Positions 54,520 to 63,619 are shown, counted from the first letter of the stretch. The stretch: DNA of 64,000 bases from Propionibacteriaceae bacterium (GCA_031271975.1 JAISUR010000016.1:124001-188000); one strand, 5' to 3'. The notes: generated by a model from the letters alone, not told the origin. A program made the numbers and translations.

Positions 54520-55497
54520 GTGGAAGAGATCGGCTATATCGACTGGGAACGTGCCAAGGCTGTGGGACGGGGTCTGGTGCCGCCGGGGCCGAAGCTTCCG
54601 GCGCCAGAAATCAAGTCCCTGGTCGCTTCCATCAAAGAAGCCGCTGGCAAGGCCGGAGAGCATGTCGCGCGGGTTACGGAGCTGGACGCTCCGGCGGCCG
54701 CCGACATTTTGGTCCTCGACCGGGCGCGCTGGATCGAGGCTTGCGCCGCCAGTGCGGGTGTCGTATTGGCCAATCTTGGGGCGACCGACCAGCCCAAGGG
54801 CCGCATCGACAAGATTGCCGGCACCACCCGCGGCGTGCAGGTTGGCGTGGCCTTCGCGGCCGTCGCCACGCGGGTGCTCGGCCAGTTCGATCCGTTCAGC
54901 CCGGCCAGCCGGCTGCTCTTGGTAGCGCCGAATGTCGCTGAAGTGGAGAGCGAGTTGAAGGTCGACCCGGAGGATTTCCGGCTCTGGGTCTGCCTCCACG
55001 AGGAGACGCACCGCTTCCAGTTCGGCCATGCCCCTTGGCTGACCGGCCACATTCTCAACTCCATCAAACAACTGCTCGACGCCGAGGGCGAAGTCTCTTG
55101 GCCCAAGAAGTCCGACAGGTCATCGCTGCTCGACATGGTGATGAGTCCCGAGCAGAAGGCGCAGTTCGATCAAGTGTCGGCCGTGATGACCCTGATGGAA
55201 GGGCACGCGGACGTGATGATGGACCGCGTTGGCGTCCAAGTGCTGCCCACGCTGCCGATCATTCGGAGAGCTTTCGAAGCGCGCCGCGACCGCCGCGGGT
55301 GGACGGCGCTGCTCGGCAAGTTCATCGGGGCCGACCTGAAGCTGGCCCAGTACCGCGACGGAGCCCAGTTCTGCCGCGCCGTGATCGACGCCGTCGGTGT
55401 GCCAGGCCTCAACAAGGCTTTTTCGGCGGCTGAGTTCCTGCCGTCTTGGGCGGAGATCCACGACCCGGCGGCGTGGGTGTCGCGGGTGCACCCGTAG
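54520..55497 (+). CDS. Zinc-dependent metalloprotease, zincin_2 (coenzyme F420 biosynthesis-associated family)
   Basis: A 325-aa actinobacterial zincin of the DUF2342 type; the name refers to gene neighbourhood rather than a proven role in F420 synthesis. The zinc motif is HEETH in CLHEETHRFQF (about residues 167-177), with a downstream MEGHADVMMD segment giving the third ligand. The GTG start lies exactly 6 nt after TAGAGT (54508-54513), so the transcript is probably leaderless. It precedes a PBP4-type gene and tilS-hpt-ftsH, a common actinobacterial order. No F420 genes are in the window. Confidence 0.9.
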   Translation: MEEIGYIDWERAKAVGRGLVPPGPKLPAPEIKSLVASIKEAAGKAGEHVARVTELDAPAAADILVLDRARWIEACAASAGVVLANLGATDQPKGRIDKIAGTTRGVQVGVAFAAVATRVLGQFDPFSPASRLLLVAPNVAEVESELKVDPEDFRLWVCLHEETHRFQFGHAPWLTGHILNSIKQLLDAEGEVSWPKKSDRSSLLDMVMSPEQKAQFDQVSAVMTLMEGHADVMMDRVGVQVLPTLPIIRRAFEARRDRRGWTALLGKFIGADLKLAQYRDGAQFCRAVIDAVGVPGLNKAFSAAEFLPSWAEIHDPAAWVSRVHP

Positions 55498-55567
55498 TTG
55501 AGGCTTGGCGCTGCCGCACTAGCCACCGCCCCACCGGTTCACTAGGGTTGTTTGCCTAGGGGGAACC

Positions 55568-56842
55568 ATGAAGCGACTCACCAGCATCTGCGCCGCGCTG
55601 GCGCTCACCGTGGGCCTGCTGACGGGCGTCCAGCCGCTGACGCAGGCTGAAGAGGAACCAGCGCCCGCCGCCATCCTGCCCGATTCCGACATTCTGTCCG
55701 CCAAGCTGGCGAAGATCTCGACGAAATACCTTCCGAAGACTTCCGTAGCCGTGCTGACCACCGACGGCGAAACCGTCGTCAACCGCAACGAGCAAGCGCT
55801 CATTCCCGCGTCCACACTCAAGATTTTCACCGCGCTGGCGGCCATCGACGTGCTCGGCGAAGACACTCGCTTCACGACTTCTGTCGTACAGGAGTCCAAG
55901 TCGAAGATTATCCTGGTCGGCGGCGGCGACCCGCAGTTGCGGCGCACCAAATCGACGACGAAAGCAAAAGCCGCATGGTTGTCCACGCTGGCCTCGCGTA
56001 CCGCGACCGCACTCAAGAAGGCGGGCATCAAGAAAGTGGCGCTCGGCTACGACGCGTCGTTGTTCTCCGGGCCGGGCTGGTCGCCGAGTTGGGGCAAGGA
56101 GTGGCATCCGGACACCCCGCCGGTGTCCGCGCTGATCGACAACGGCGGCATGATCAGCTCGTCCAAGGCTTCCGATTACCCCGCCAAACGCGCGGCCAAC
56201 CACTTCGCGGCGCTGCTGAAGAAGAAAGGCATCAAGGTCACCTCCGTGAAGTCCGCGGCCGCGGGTGATGCGCCGGTGATCGCCAAGGTCGATTCCGCCC
56301 GCCTGTACGAACTGGTCAAGTACATGCTGCGCTACTCGCACAACCTGACAGCCGAGGCGTTGGTGCGCCACCTGGGCATCGCCTACTATGGCGCGGGCCA
56401 CGGCAGCTTCACCGACGGCACGGCCGCACTGCAGGAGTGGATGGTTGCGCACGGCCTGTGGAAGGACGGCATGGTGCTGGATTCCGGTTCGGGTATGAGC
56501 AACAAGAACCGCATCTACCCCGAGATCCTCGCCAAAGCCGTCAACTTGGCTTTGGCGGACACGCAGTACACGGCCGTGCGCGACGGGCTTCCGGTGGCGG
56601 GAGTCAGCGGCACTCTGAAAAAGCGCTTCAACGACTCTTCGGAGAAGATCGGGCGCAAGAACGTGCACGCCAAGACGGGGACGCTCCGCTCGGCGGTGAC
56701 GCTCGCCGGCTGGCTGACCACGAAAGACGGCACTGTCTTGACGTTCGCCGCCATGGCCAACGACGTCAACAAGCACTACACGGCTGGCGGCAACTGGGTG
56801 GACCGGACGGCCGCGACGATCGTGGGCTGCGGCTGTAGATGA
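55568..56842 (+). CDS. dacB: D-alanyl-D-alanine carboxypeptidase, PBP4 family, secreted paralogue
   Basis: A 424-aa peptidase S13 enzyme with a normal signal peptide ending near TQA (26-28) and no lipobox, so it is released or only loosely wall-bound, unlike its lipoprotein paralogue. The SxxK motif is S82-T-L-K85; a YSHN segment holds the SxN motif; the KTG box is in HAKTGTL. It shares the ending CGCR with the paralogue. GGGGG lies before the ATG. Its stop overlaps the tilS start in ATGA. This is the copy in the usual syntenic place; the other probably arose by duplication. Confidence 0.93.
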   Translation: MKRLTSICAALALTVGLLTGVQPLTQAEEEPAPAAILPDSDILSAKLAKISTKYLPKTSVAVLTTDGETVVNRNEQALIPASTLKIFTALAAIDVLGEDTRFTTSVVQESKSKIILVGGGDPQLRRTKSTTKAKAAWLSTLASRTATALKKAGIKKVALGYDASLFSGPGWSPSWGKEWHPDTPPVSALIDNGGMISSSKASDYPAKRAANHFAALLKKKGIKVTSVKSAAAGDAPVIAKVDSARLYELVKYMLRYSHNLTAEALVRHLGIAYYGAGHGSFTDGTAALQEWMVAHGLWKDGMVLDSGSGMSNKNRIYPEILAKAVNLALADTQYTAVRDGLPVAGVSGTLKKRFNDSSEKIGRKNVHAKTGTLRSAVTLAGWLTTKDGTVLTFAAMANDVNKHYTAGGNWVDRTAATIVGCGCR

Positions 56843-57777
56843 CGCGGAAGGCGTTGGGCCCGGCGGGGCTGCAGGTTGTCCAGGCTGTCCAAGCGGCGGT
56901 CTCCTCGCGGATGCTGGTGGCGTGTTCGGGCGGCGCCGATTCGCTGGCGTTGGCCGCCGCGGCGGCTGTGGTCGGGCTGCGCAACCGCTGGGGCGTGCGC
57001 GCGGTCGTCGTCGACCACGGGCTCCAAGCCGGGTCCGGCCAGATTGCGAAGCAGACCGCCGAACGGCTGTGGACGCATGAGATTGCCGCCGAAGTCGTCG
57101 CGGTTGATGTCGATGCGGACAAAGTGGGGTTGGAGGCCGCAGCCCGCGAGGCCCGCTATGCGGCGTTGTCGACGGCCGCCGCTCCAGATGAGGTGATCCT
57201 GCTGGGCCACACGCTCGACGACCAAGCCGAGACTGTGCTGCTGGGCTTGGCCCGCGGTTCGGGGGTGCGTTCCTTGGCGGGGATGCCGCCCGCACGCGGC
57301 CCCTTCCGGCGCCCGCTGTTGGGTGTGCGCCGGGCCGTCACCCGCATGGCCTGCGAGGAATTCGGTTTGGAGTGGTGGGAGGATCCGCAGAACGCCGACG
57401 CGCGGTTCACCCGCGCCCGCGTCCGCCACGACGTGCTGCCAGTCTTGGAAGCCCAACTCGGGCCGGGTATCGCCGAAGCCTTGGCCCGGACGGCCGACGC
57501 AGCGCGTGCCGACGCCGACTGCCTGGACGCCCTTGCCGCGGCGTGGCAAGGGCCGATGGACGCCGAAACGCTGGCCGGGCTGGATCCGGCGATCCGTTGG
57601 CGGGTGCTCCGCGATTGGCTGCGCGCCGCCGGCTCGCAAGAGTTGGGCAGTGTCCATCTGGCGGCGGTGGATGAGTTGATCACCAACTGGCACGGCCAAA
57701 AGGGCGTGGACGTGCCGGGACTGCGAGTGGTCCGAGTTGCGGGCCAGTTGCGCGCGAACGACCCCAAGCCTTCCTGA
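56839..57777 (+). CDS. tilS: tRNA(Ile)-lysidine synthetase
   Basis: Converts C34 of the CAU-anticodon tRNA-Ile to lysidine so that it reads AUA. The 312-aa protein has the PP-loop SGGADS (about residues 30-35), the VVDHGLQ segment and GHTLDDQAETVLLGLARGSG, which is characteristic of TilS. It lacks the extra C-terminal domain of the E. coli enzyme, as is usual in actinobacteria. The start codon overlaps the carboxypeptidase stop by 4 nt. Confidence 0.95.
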   Translation: MTRKALGPAGLQVVQAVQAAVSSRMLVACSGGADSLALAAAAAVVGLRNRWGVRAVVVDHGLQAGSGQIAKQTAERLWTHEIAAEVVAVDVDADKVGLEAAAREARYAALSTAAAPDEVILLGHTLDDQAETVLLGLARGSGVRSLAGMPPARGPFRRPLLGVRRAVTRMACEEFGLEWWEDPQNADARFTRARVRHDVLPVLEAQLGPGIAEALARTADAARADADCLDALAAAWQGPMDAETLAGLDPAIRWRVLRDWLRAAGSQELGSVHLAAVDELITNWHGQKGVDVPGLRVVRVAGQLRANDPKPS

Positions 57778-57850
57778 TCTTGTGTCAGCCCGCTCGGGCT
57801 GGCGCCGCCAGGGTTGTGCCAAGCCGGGCAGCGGCTCCACAGAGCCATCC

Positions 57851-57885
57851 CAGCTTGTTCCGAGATCTCCGGACAAAGTCCGGCC
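57851..57885. repeat. Palindromic repeat remnant before hpt
   Basis: CTTGTTCCGAGATC followed by TCCGGACAAAGTCCGG is a shortened version of the CCCGGACTTGTTCCGGGATC + GGACGCAGTCC unit. It lies between tilS and the hpt promoter. Confidence 0.7.
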
Positions 57886-57903
57886 ACCCATGTCGGGGGA
57901 GGA

Positions 57904-57915
57904 TACGATCTATCC
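57904..57915 (+). promoter_or_regulatory. -10 box for leaderless hpt
   Basis: TACGAT at 57904-57909 is followed by 6 nt and then the GTG start, placing the predicted transcription start on the start codon itself. No ribosome site is present. Confidence 0.6.
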
Positions 57916-58467
57916 GTGGATTCTTCCGATATTTCCGATGATCTGACGACAGTGCTCTATACGAGGGAGCAGATCGCCGCCCGCCTTGCCGAGATCGCCG
58001 CTGAAATCGACCGCGACTACAAGGACAAGTTCCCCCTGCTGGTGGGCGTGCTGAACGGCGCGATCATGGTGGTGGCCGACCTGTCGCGCGCGCTCAGCAT
58101 CCACTGCGAAATGGACTGGATGGCCGTCTCGTCGTACGGCTCCGGCACCCAGACTTCCGGCGTGGTCCGCATCCTGAAGGACCTCAGCGTCGACCTCGCC
58201 GGCCGGCACGTGCTGGTCGTGGAGGACATCATCGACACCGGCCTAACGCTGACCTACCTGATGCAGAACCTCGCCTCTCGCGATCCGGCCAGCCTCAAGA
58301 TCATGACGATGTTCCGCAAACCCGACGCCTTCAAGGGCGACCTGGAGATCGCGTACGTCGGCTTCGACCTGCCCAACCAATTCGTCGTCGGCTACGGACT
58401 TGATTACGCGGGCCGCTATCGCAATCTGACCGATGTGGGGATCTTGGCGCCGCACGTATATAGCTGA
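57916..58467 (+). CDS. hpt: Hypoxanthine phosphoribosyltransferase
   Basis: Purine salvage enzyme that makes IMP (and GMP) from the free base and PRPP. The 183-aa protein has the PRPP-binding motif VLVVEDIIDTGLTL (about residues 96-109) and the SSYGSGT loop. GTG at 57916 is preferred over longer frames because homology begins there and a TACGAT box sits 6 nt upstream. It lies between tilS and ftsH, the usual order in Gram-positive bacteria. Confidence 0.95.
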   Translation: MDSSDISDDLTTVLYTREQIAARLAEIAAEIDRDYKDKFPLLVGVLNGAIMVVADLSRALSIHCEMDWMAVSSYGSGTQTSGVVRILKDLSVDLAGRHVLVVEDIIDTGLTLTYLMQNLASRDPASLKIMTMFRKPDAFKGDLEIAYVGFDLPNQFVVGYGLDYAGRYRNLTDVGILAPHVYS

Positions 58468-58533
58468 CGCGGCCAGGGGTGTCGCACATCGGTGAAGATG
58501 GGGTCTTGCCAAGCGGTTCGCAGCACTTGTCGC

Positions 58534-58539
58534 TACACT
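58534..58539 (+). promoter_or_regulatory. -10 box of the ftsH promoter
   Basis: TACACT 38 nt before the ftsH start. It is identical to the -10 boxes proposed for the patatin and membrane-protein genes, but here a leader with its own ribosome site follows. No clear -35 box. Confidence 0.45.
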
Positions 58540-58576
58540 GGAGTGCCTGTGTATGGGGCGTGTGTAAAGGCGGCTG

Positions 58577-60754
58577 ATGAAAAAGAACCGGTTACTTAGA
58601 TCTCCTTTGTTGTTGATCTTCGCTGCGGCGATCGTGTTTTTCATCATCACTTCGGTCGTGACCAGCGGGAGTGAATACACCGAGAAGCCCACGTCCGAAG
58701 TGGTCCAGCTCATCAACTCGGACACCCCGCTGCAAGAGGTGATCCTCACCGACGGCGAGCAGGTCATCAAAGTGGAGACGGCTGAGACCCCGCCGCAGAA
58801 GATCCGCGCGGTGTGGGTCCTCGGGCAGAGCACAGACCTTGTTAATCGGTTGAACGAGCGGGTTACCGCGAAGACGCTGGTGTCGTGGAAGGGCGAGAAT
58901 CCACAGCAGAGCATCTGGAGCACATTCCTGTTCTCCGTGGTGCCTTTCATTCTGCTGATCGTGGTGTTTTTCTTCATCATGAACAACATGCAGGGCGGCG
59001 GCAACCGGGTGCTCGGTTTCGGCAAGTCCAAAGCGCGGCTGGCTTCGAAGGACACCCCGAAGACGACCTTCGCCGACGTGGCGGGCTGCGACGAGGCCAT
59101 CGAGGAGTTGCAGGAGATCCGCGAATTCCTGTCCGAGCCGGCCAAGTTCCAGGCGGTCGGGGCGAAGATCCCCAAGGGCGTCCTGCTCTATGGCCCGCCC
59201 GGCACCGGCAAGACGCTGTTGGCCCGCGCGGTCGCCGGCGAGGCCGGGGTGCCGTTCTTCACGATCTCCGGCTCAGACTTCGTCGAGATGTTCGTCGGTG
59301 TCGGCGCGTCCCGAGTGCGCGATCTGTTCGAGCAGGCCAAGGAATCCGCCCCCGCGATCATCTTCATCGACGAGATCGACGCGGTTGGGCGGCATCGCGG
59401 CGCGGGTATGGGCGGCGGCCACGACGAACGTGAGCAGACGCTGAACCAGTTGCTTGTCGAGATGGACGGTTTCGATATGAACGGCGGCGTCGTTCTGATC
59501 GCCGCCACCAACCGGCCCGACGTGCTGGATCCGGCGCTGCTGCGGCCAGGGCGTTTCGACCGCCAGATCCCCGTGGAGGCCCCCGACATCAAGGGCCGAC
59601 TGCAGATTCTGCGCATCCACGGCGCCAACAAACCCATGGCTCCGGACACCGATCTCGAATCCGTCGCGAAGCGCACGCCGGGCTTCACCGGCGCAGACCT
59701 GGCGAATGTGCTCAACGAGGCCGCGCTGCTCACGGCGCGCAACAACCTGCGCTTCATCGGCAAGCAGCAGCTTGACGAGGCTATCGACCGCGTCATCGCC
59801 GGCCCGCAGAAACGCAGCCGGGTCATGGACGAGAAAGAGCTGCTCATCACGGCGTATCACGAGGGCGGTCATGCTTTGGTGGCCGCGGCGATGCCCGGGA
59901 CGGATCCGGTGCAGAAGGTGACGATCCTGCCCCGCGGCCGGGCGTTGGGCTACACGATGGTCATGCCGGACGCCGACAAGTACTCGACGACGCGGGGCGA
60001 GTTGCTCGACCAGCTCGCCTACATGCTCGGTGGCCGGGCCGCCGAGGAGTTGGTGTTCCACGATCCGACGACGGGCGCGTCCAACGACATCGAGAAGGCG
60101 ACGAAGGTGGCGCGCGCGATGGTGACGCAGTACGGCATGACCGAGTCCATCGGCGCGGTGCGCATCGGCACGGGCGACCACGATCCGTTCCTGGGCCGCG
60201 ATTATGGGCATGAGCGCGACTACTCTGAAGAGGTCGCCGCAAAGGTTGACGAGGAGGTGGCCAAGCTCATCGCGACCGCACACCAAGAAGCGTTCGACTG
60301 CCTCAAAGCGAATCGCGAAGTCCTCGATGAGTTGGTGCGGCAACTCTTCGAGCACGAGACTCTGGACAAAGACCAGGTGGCGAAGATCTTCGAGCCGCTG
60401 CAGCGTTGGCCGAAGCGGCCGGCGTGGACTGGCTCGGACGCCCGGGTGCCCTCCGACATTCCGCCGGTCGATCCCCCTGCCAAAGCGGCGGAGCCCGCAG
60501 CCGGGCCGCAGCAGTTGCCGCCGGGCCAGTATCCCCAGCAGTTGCCACCGGGGCAGTATCCGGCCCAGCCGGCGCCGGGGCTGTATCCACAGCCGTATCC
60601 GCCCGCATATGCGCCGCCCAACTATCCGCCGCCAGGGCAGTATCCCTATCCGGGGCAGTTCCCGCCGGCGTCCGCACAGTTCCCGCCGCAGCAGCCACAA
60701 CCGCCGCAGCAACCACAGCAGCCGCAACCGCCGGCCGACGAGCCGAAGGAGTAG
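58577..60754 (+). CDS. ftsH: ATP-dependent zinc metalloprotease FtsH
   Basis: Membrane-bound AAA+ protease that degrades misfolded membrane proteins and short-lived regulators. The 725-aa protein has two transmembrane helices (about residues 8-30 and 110-135), the Walker A GPPGTGKT at 206-213, Walker B with IIFIDEIDA, the SRH region and the M41 zinc motif HEGGH at 428-432. The last 85 residues are a Pro/Gln/Tyr-rich tail with [12 protein letters not shown] repeats, longer than in many homologues. An AAAGGCGG ribosome site precedes the ATG. Codon 6 is the rare TTA. folE follows after 2 nt. Confidence 0.97.
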   Translation: MKKNRLLRSPLLLIFAAAIVFFIITSVVTSGSEYTEKPTSEVVQLINSDTPLQEVILTDGEQVIKVETAETPPQKIRAVWVLGQSTDLVNRLNERVTAKTLVSWKGENPQQSIWSTFLFSVVPFILLIVVFFFIMNNMQGGGNRVLGFGKSKARLASKDTPKTTFADVAGCDEAIEELQEIREFLSEPAKFQAVGAKIPKGVLLYGPPGTGKTLLARAVAGEAGVPFFTISGSDFVEMFVGVGASRVRDLFEQAKESAPAIIFIDEIDAVGRHRGAGMGGGHDEREQTLNQLLVEMDGFDMNGGVVLIAATNRPDVLDPALLRPGRFDRQIPVEAPDIKGRLQILRIHGANKPMAPDTDLESVAKRTPGFTGADLANVLNEAALLTARNNLRFIGKQQLDEAIDRVIAGPQKRSRVMDEKELLITAYHEGGHALVAAAMPGTDPVQKVTILPRGRALGYTMVMPDADKYSTTRGELLDQLAYMLGGRAAEELVFHDPTTGASNDIEKATKVARAMVTQYGMTESIGAVRIGTGDHDPFLGRDYGHERDYSEEVAAKVDEEVAKLIATAHQEAFDCLKANREVLDELVRQLFEHETLDKDQVAKIFEPLQRWPKRPAWTGSDARVPSDIPPVDPPAKAAEPAAGPQQLPPGQYPQQLPPGQYPAQPAPGLYPQPYPPAYAPPNYPPPGQYPYPGQFPPASAQFPPQQPQPPQQPQQPQPPADEPKE

Positions 60755-60756
60755 CT

Positions 60757-61317
60757 GTGGCCGTCGACCAGCAGCGCGTCGCCGCGGCCGTCCGCGAATT
60801 CCTGGCCGGAATCGGCGAGGATCCGGAGCGCGACGGTCTGCGGGACACCCCGGCCCGCGTAGCCCGGGCTTGCGAGGAGATCTTCGACGGCGCGAGTTGT
60901 GATCCTGCGGAGATCCTCTCCACCACGTTCGACCTGGGCCACGACGAGATGGTGCTCGTCAAAGACATAGAGGTGTGGAGCACTTGCGAACACCACCTGC
61001 TGCCCTTCACGGGAGTTGCCCACGTGGCCTACATCCCTTCCGAGCACCGCATCACCGGCCTGAGCAAACTGGCCCGCCTGGTAGACGCCTACGCGAAGCG
61101 CCTCCAGGTGCAGGAGCGCCTGACCGGCCAGATCGCCGATGCCCTGGTGGAACACTTGCACGTCAAGGGCGCGCTGGTCGTCCTGGAATGCGAACACCTC
61201 TGCATGACCATGCGGGGGGTGAAGAAGCCCGGCTCCAAGACAGTCACCTCCGCGGTCCGCGGCATCTTGCGCAACCCCGCCACCCGCGCCGAGGCGATGT
61301 CGCTCATTCTCGGATAG
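60757..61317 (+). CDS. folE: GTP cyclohydrolase I
   Basis: First step of folate synthesis, GTP to 7,8-dihydroneopterin triphosphate. The 186-aa protein has the zinc-binding and catalytic motifs CEHHLLPF and CEHLCM and the [10 protein letters not shown] signature. The GTG at 60757 is 2 nt after the ftsH stop, and GAAGGAG lies inside the end of ftsH, so translation follows from the ftsH transcript; open frame further upstream only overlaps the ftsH tail. Confidence 0.97.
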   Translation: MAVDQQRVAAAVREFLAGIGEDPERDGLRDTPARVARACEEIFDGASCDPAEILSTTFDLGHDEMVLVKDIEVWSTCEHHLLPFTGVAHVAYIPSEHRITGLSKLARLVDAYAKRLQVQERLTGQIADALVEHLHVKGALVVLECEHLCMTMRGVKKPGSKTVTSAVRGILRNPATRAEAMSLILG

Positions 61318-61392
61318 TGGATCGCGGAGAGCGCGAAGCGATCTCCAATTGCCCAAAGAACGGGCACGAGATCCGAAACGCCGCCCGGCGAC

Positions 61393-61404
61393 TAGGCTTC
61401 TCGG
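61393..61404 (+). promoter_or_regulatory. -10 box for leaderless folP
   Basis: TAGGCT at 61393-61398, then 6 nt, then the GTG start of folP. The 87-nt folE-folP gap also contains a GATCGC/GCGATC hairpin just after folE. Together these suggest that folP has its own promoter. Confidence 0.6.
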
Positions 61405-62250
61405 GTGCTTGCGCTTCCGCATTTGAATCGCACCCTGGTGATGGGCATCCTCAACGTCACGCCTGATTCATTCTCCGACGGCGGCGACCACGACACCCCT
61501 GAGTCGGCTATCGAATATGGCCTGAAACTGCTCGACGAGGGGGCGGACATCGTCGACGTGGGAGGCGAATCCACCCGGCCCGGCGCGTCACGGCCGACCG
61601 TCAACGTGGAGTTGGAGCGGGTGTTGGAAGTGATCGCGGCGCTCACCAAGGCCCGGGGCGTCGTGTCGGTGGACACGCAACGGGCGCAGGTGGCGCAGGC
61701 GGCTGTCGCGGCGGGCGCGGTGCTGGTCAACGATGTGTCTGGCGGCCGGGCAGATCCCGACATGTTGTCCGTTGTGGCCGACTTGGGCGTGGGTTTTGTC
61801 GTGCAGCATTGGCGCGGCCCGTCCGACCAAATGGACCAGCTTGCCCGCTATGACGACGTCGTCTCCCAGGTGCGGCGCGAACTGGCCGACCAGGTCGACT
61901 TGGCGTTGCGGGCCGGAATCGCGGAGGACAACCTCATCCTCGATCCCGGATTGGGTTTCTCGAAGAACTCCGAGCAGAACTGGGCCCTGCTCAACAACCT
62001 CGACGCTTTCGCTGAGTTGGGGTGCCCGCTGCTCGTCGGCGCTTCCCGGAAGCGTTTCCTGGGCGAGTTGCTGGAAGAAGGCAGCCAGCCCCGGCCGCCG
62101 AAACAGCGCGACGACGCCACGTTGGCACTCACCGTGTTGCTCGCCGAGCGCGGCGTGTGGGGTGTGCGGACCCATTCGGTGCGGGCGCAACGCGACGCGA
62201 TCGAGGTCGTCGGCCGTATGGGCGGCTCGCACTGCGCCGCGTTCCGGTAG
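61405..62250 (+). CDS. folP: Dihydropteroate synthase
   Basis: Joins 6-hydroxymethyl-dihydropterin pyrophosphate and p-aminobenzoate; the target of sulfonamides. The 281-aa protein has the family signatures MGILNVTPDSFSDGG and DVGGESTRPGA and a late GASRKRFLG loop. The GTG start has no ribosome site but sits 6 nt after TAGGCT. It is followed by folB with a 9-nt gap. Confidence 0.97.
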   Translation: MLALPHLNRTLVMGILNVTPDSFSDGGDHDTPESAIEYGLKLLDEGADIVDVGGESTRPGASRPTVNVELERVLEVIAALTKARGVVSVDTQRAQVAQAAVAAGAVLVNDVSGGRADPDMLSVVADLGVGFVVQHWRGPSDQMDQLARYDDVVSQVRRELADQVDLALRAGIAEDNLILDPGLGFSKNSEQNWALLNNLDAFAELGCPLLVGASRKRFLGELLEEGSQPRPPKQRDDATLALTVLLAERGVWGVRTHSVRAQRDAIEVVGRMGGSHCAAFR

Positions 62251-62259
62251 CCTTCTGCC
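62248..62259 (+). promoter_or_regulatory. -10 box for leaderless folB, overlapping the folP stop codon
   Basis: TAGCCT at 62248-62253 begins with the TAG stop codon of folP; 6 nt later comes the GTG start of folB. If real, folB has a private promoter in addition to read-through from folP. Confidence 0.5.
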
Positions 62260-62619
62260 GTGCTCACAACACGACTGGCGGTCAACTCCATCCGATGCTC
62301 GGGCAGGCACGGCGCGCTGCCCGGCGAGAAAGACGCGCCTCAGCCTTTCCTGGTCGATATCGCGGCGGAGGTGGTCCGGCCGGGGCAAGGCGACGACCTC
62401 GCGCACACCGTGGACTATTCCGCACTAGCCAGCCTGGCCGCCGCAATTGTTGCCGCGGAAAGTTTCGACCTCATTGAGTCTTTGGCGGCTCGGATTGCGC
62501 AAGCCTGCCTGGAAAACTGTTTGATCGAGAGAATTACCGTCCGGGTACACAAACCCGCAGCGCCCATGCCCGTGGAAGTCGGCGATGTGTTCGCTGAGGT
62601 AACGGTCAGCCGGAGTTGA
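62260..62619 (+). CDS. folB: Dihydroneopterin aldolase
   Basis: Cleaves dihydroneopterin to 6-hydroxymethyl-dihydropterin and glycolaldehyde. The 119-aa protein has CSGRHGALPGEK at residues 13-24, the family's HG-type active-site loop, and the VDYSAL and ERITVRVHKP segments. The GTG start lies 9 nt after the folP stop, with no ribosome site. Confidence 0.93.
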   Translation: MLTTRLAVNSIRCSGRHGALPGEKDAPQPFLVDIAAEVVRPGQGDDLAHTVDYSALASLAAAIVAAESFDLIESLAARIAQACLENCLIERITVRVHKPAAPMPVEVGDVFAEVTVSRS

Positions 62620-62624
62620 AGATA

Positions 62625-63125
62625 ATGTCACCGGTCGCTGCCTTCTCACTTGGAAGCAACTTGGGCGACCGCTTGGAGTTCCTCCAGCATGCGGTTTTCG
62701 GGCTCTGCGGCGTGGGTCTGGCCAAGGTTCGGGTTTCCGCAGTTTATGAAACTGCGCCGGTGGATTACTTGGCGCAGCCCGATTTTCTGAATGCCGTGCT
62801 GTTGGCTCAAAGCGATCTTGCGCCGGAGGATCTGTTGGACGCGGCGCTGCAAGTCGAAACGCGGCTGGGCAGGTCGCGTGCTGTGCCAAAAGGACCGCGC
62901 TGCGTGGACATCGACTTGATTGCGGTCGGCGATGAAACCCGCGATACGCCGCGGCTGACCTTGCCGCATCCGCGGGCGGGTGGCCGCGCGTTCGTGCTCG
63001 TGCCTTGGCTCGAACTCGATCCGGACGCCTGGTTGCCCGGCAAGGGCCGCGTGGACGAATTGCTGGCCGGCCTGGACGCCACCGGCGTGCGCCGGACTTC
63101 GCTGGAGTTGGCGGTGCCGGTGTGA
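62625..63125 (+). CDS. folK: 6-hydroxymethyl-dihydropterin pyrophosphokinase
   Basis: Transfers pyrophosphate from ATP to hydroxymethyl-dihydropterin, giving the FolP substrate. The 166-aa protein has SLGSNLGDR near the start and the signature GPRCVDIDLIAVGD. The ATG at 62625 has GGAG 9 nt upstream; an in-frame TTG at 62616 overlaps the folB stop and is less likely. The stop overlaps the next start as GTGA. Confidence 0.96.
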   Translation: MSPVAAFSLGSNLGDRLEFLQHAVFGLCGVGLAKVRVSAVYETAPVDYLAQPDFLNAVLLAQSDLAPEDLLDAALQVETRLGRSRAVPKGPRCVDIDLIAVGDETRDTPRLTLPHPRAGGRAFVLVPWLELDPDAWLPGKGRVDELLAGLDATGVRRTSLELAVPV

Positions 63126-63592
63126 CTACGGAAAAGGGCGGGCGGCTACGGATCACGGGTCCGGCGTGGGCGGTGTTCGCCGCCGTCCTGGGCGCTGGGC
63201 TTACGTGGACTGCCGCCGCTCTTGCCGCCGCGGCGGGCCTGTCGTTGCCGCGTTTCCCGCTGGCGGCTTCCGTGCTGTTGGCCGTCTTCGCGGTCGCCCT
63301 GCTGGTGGTTGGCTTGTTGGCGCGGCGGCGTTTGCGGCAATGGAAACCCAGTGTCGCCGTGCCGTTGTTGGCCTTGGGGAAAACCGCCGTGTGGGTGGGC
63401 GCCGCGCTATTTGGCGGCTACGTGGTCATCATTTTGCACAGTCTGCGCCTGAGTGCGGAGTTTCCCCGGGAGCGTTTCATCTCAGCGATCATCGCCGCAG
63501 TGGCCGCTGGTGTGCTCGTGTCAGCGGGCTACATAATCCAACACGCATGTCGAATTCCGCCCGATGATCAAGACAATTCCGGATCTGATTAA
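63122..63592 (+). CDS. DUF3180 membrane protein
   Basis: A 156-aa protein with four hydrophobic segments, of the DUF3180 family that follows folK in many actinobacteria. Its function is unknown. The GTG start overlaps the folK stop by 4 nt, so it is translationally coupled to the folate genes. A short polar tail rich in Asp and Ser ends the protein. Confidence 0.88.
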   Translation: MTTEKGGRLRITGPAWAVFAAVLGAGLTWTAAALAAAAGLSLPRFPLAASVLLAVFAVALLVVGLLARRRLRQWKPSVAVPLLALGKTAVWVGAALFGGYVVIILHSLRLSAEFPRERFISAIIAAVAAGVLVSAGYIIQHACRIPPDDQDNSGSD

Positions 63593-63610
63593 TGTTGCCG
63601 GATGATTGTG

Positions 63611-63619
63611 TGCTAGGTT
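63611..63619 (+). promoter_or_regulatory. Extended -10 promoter element of lsr2
   Basis: TGCTAGGTT is an extended -10 type (TGN before TAGGTT) 49 nt before the lsr2 start. No clear -35 box. Confidence 0.45.

Noticed and set aside
60406..60756. N-terminal extension of folE
   Set aside because: This stretch is the Pro/Gln-rich end of ftsH in another frame; the GTG at 60757 with GAAGGAG upstream is the proper start.
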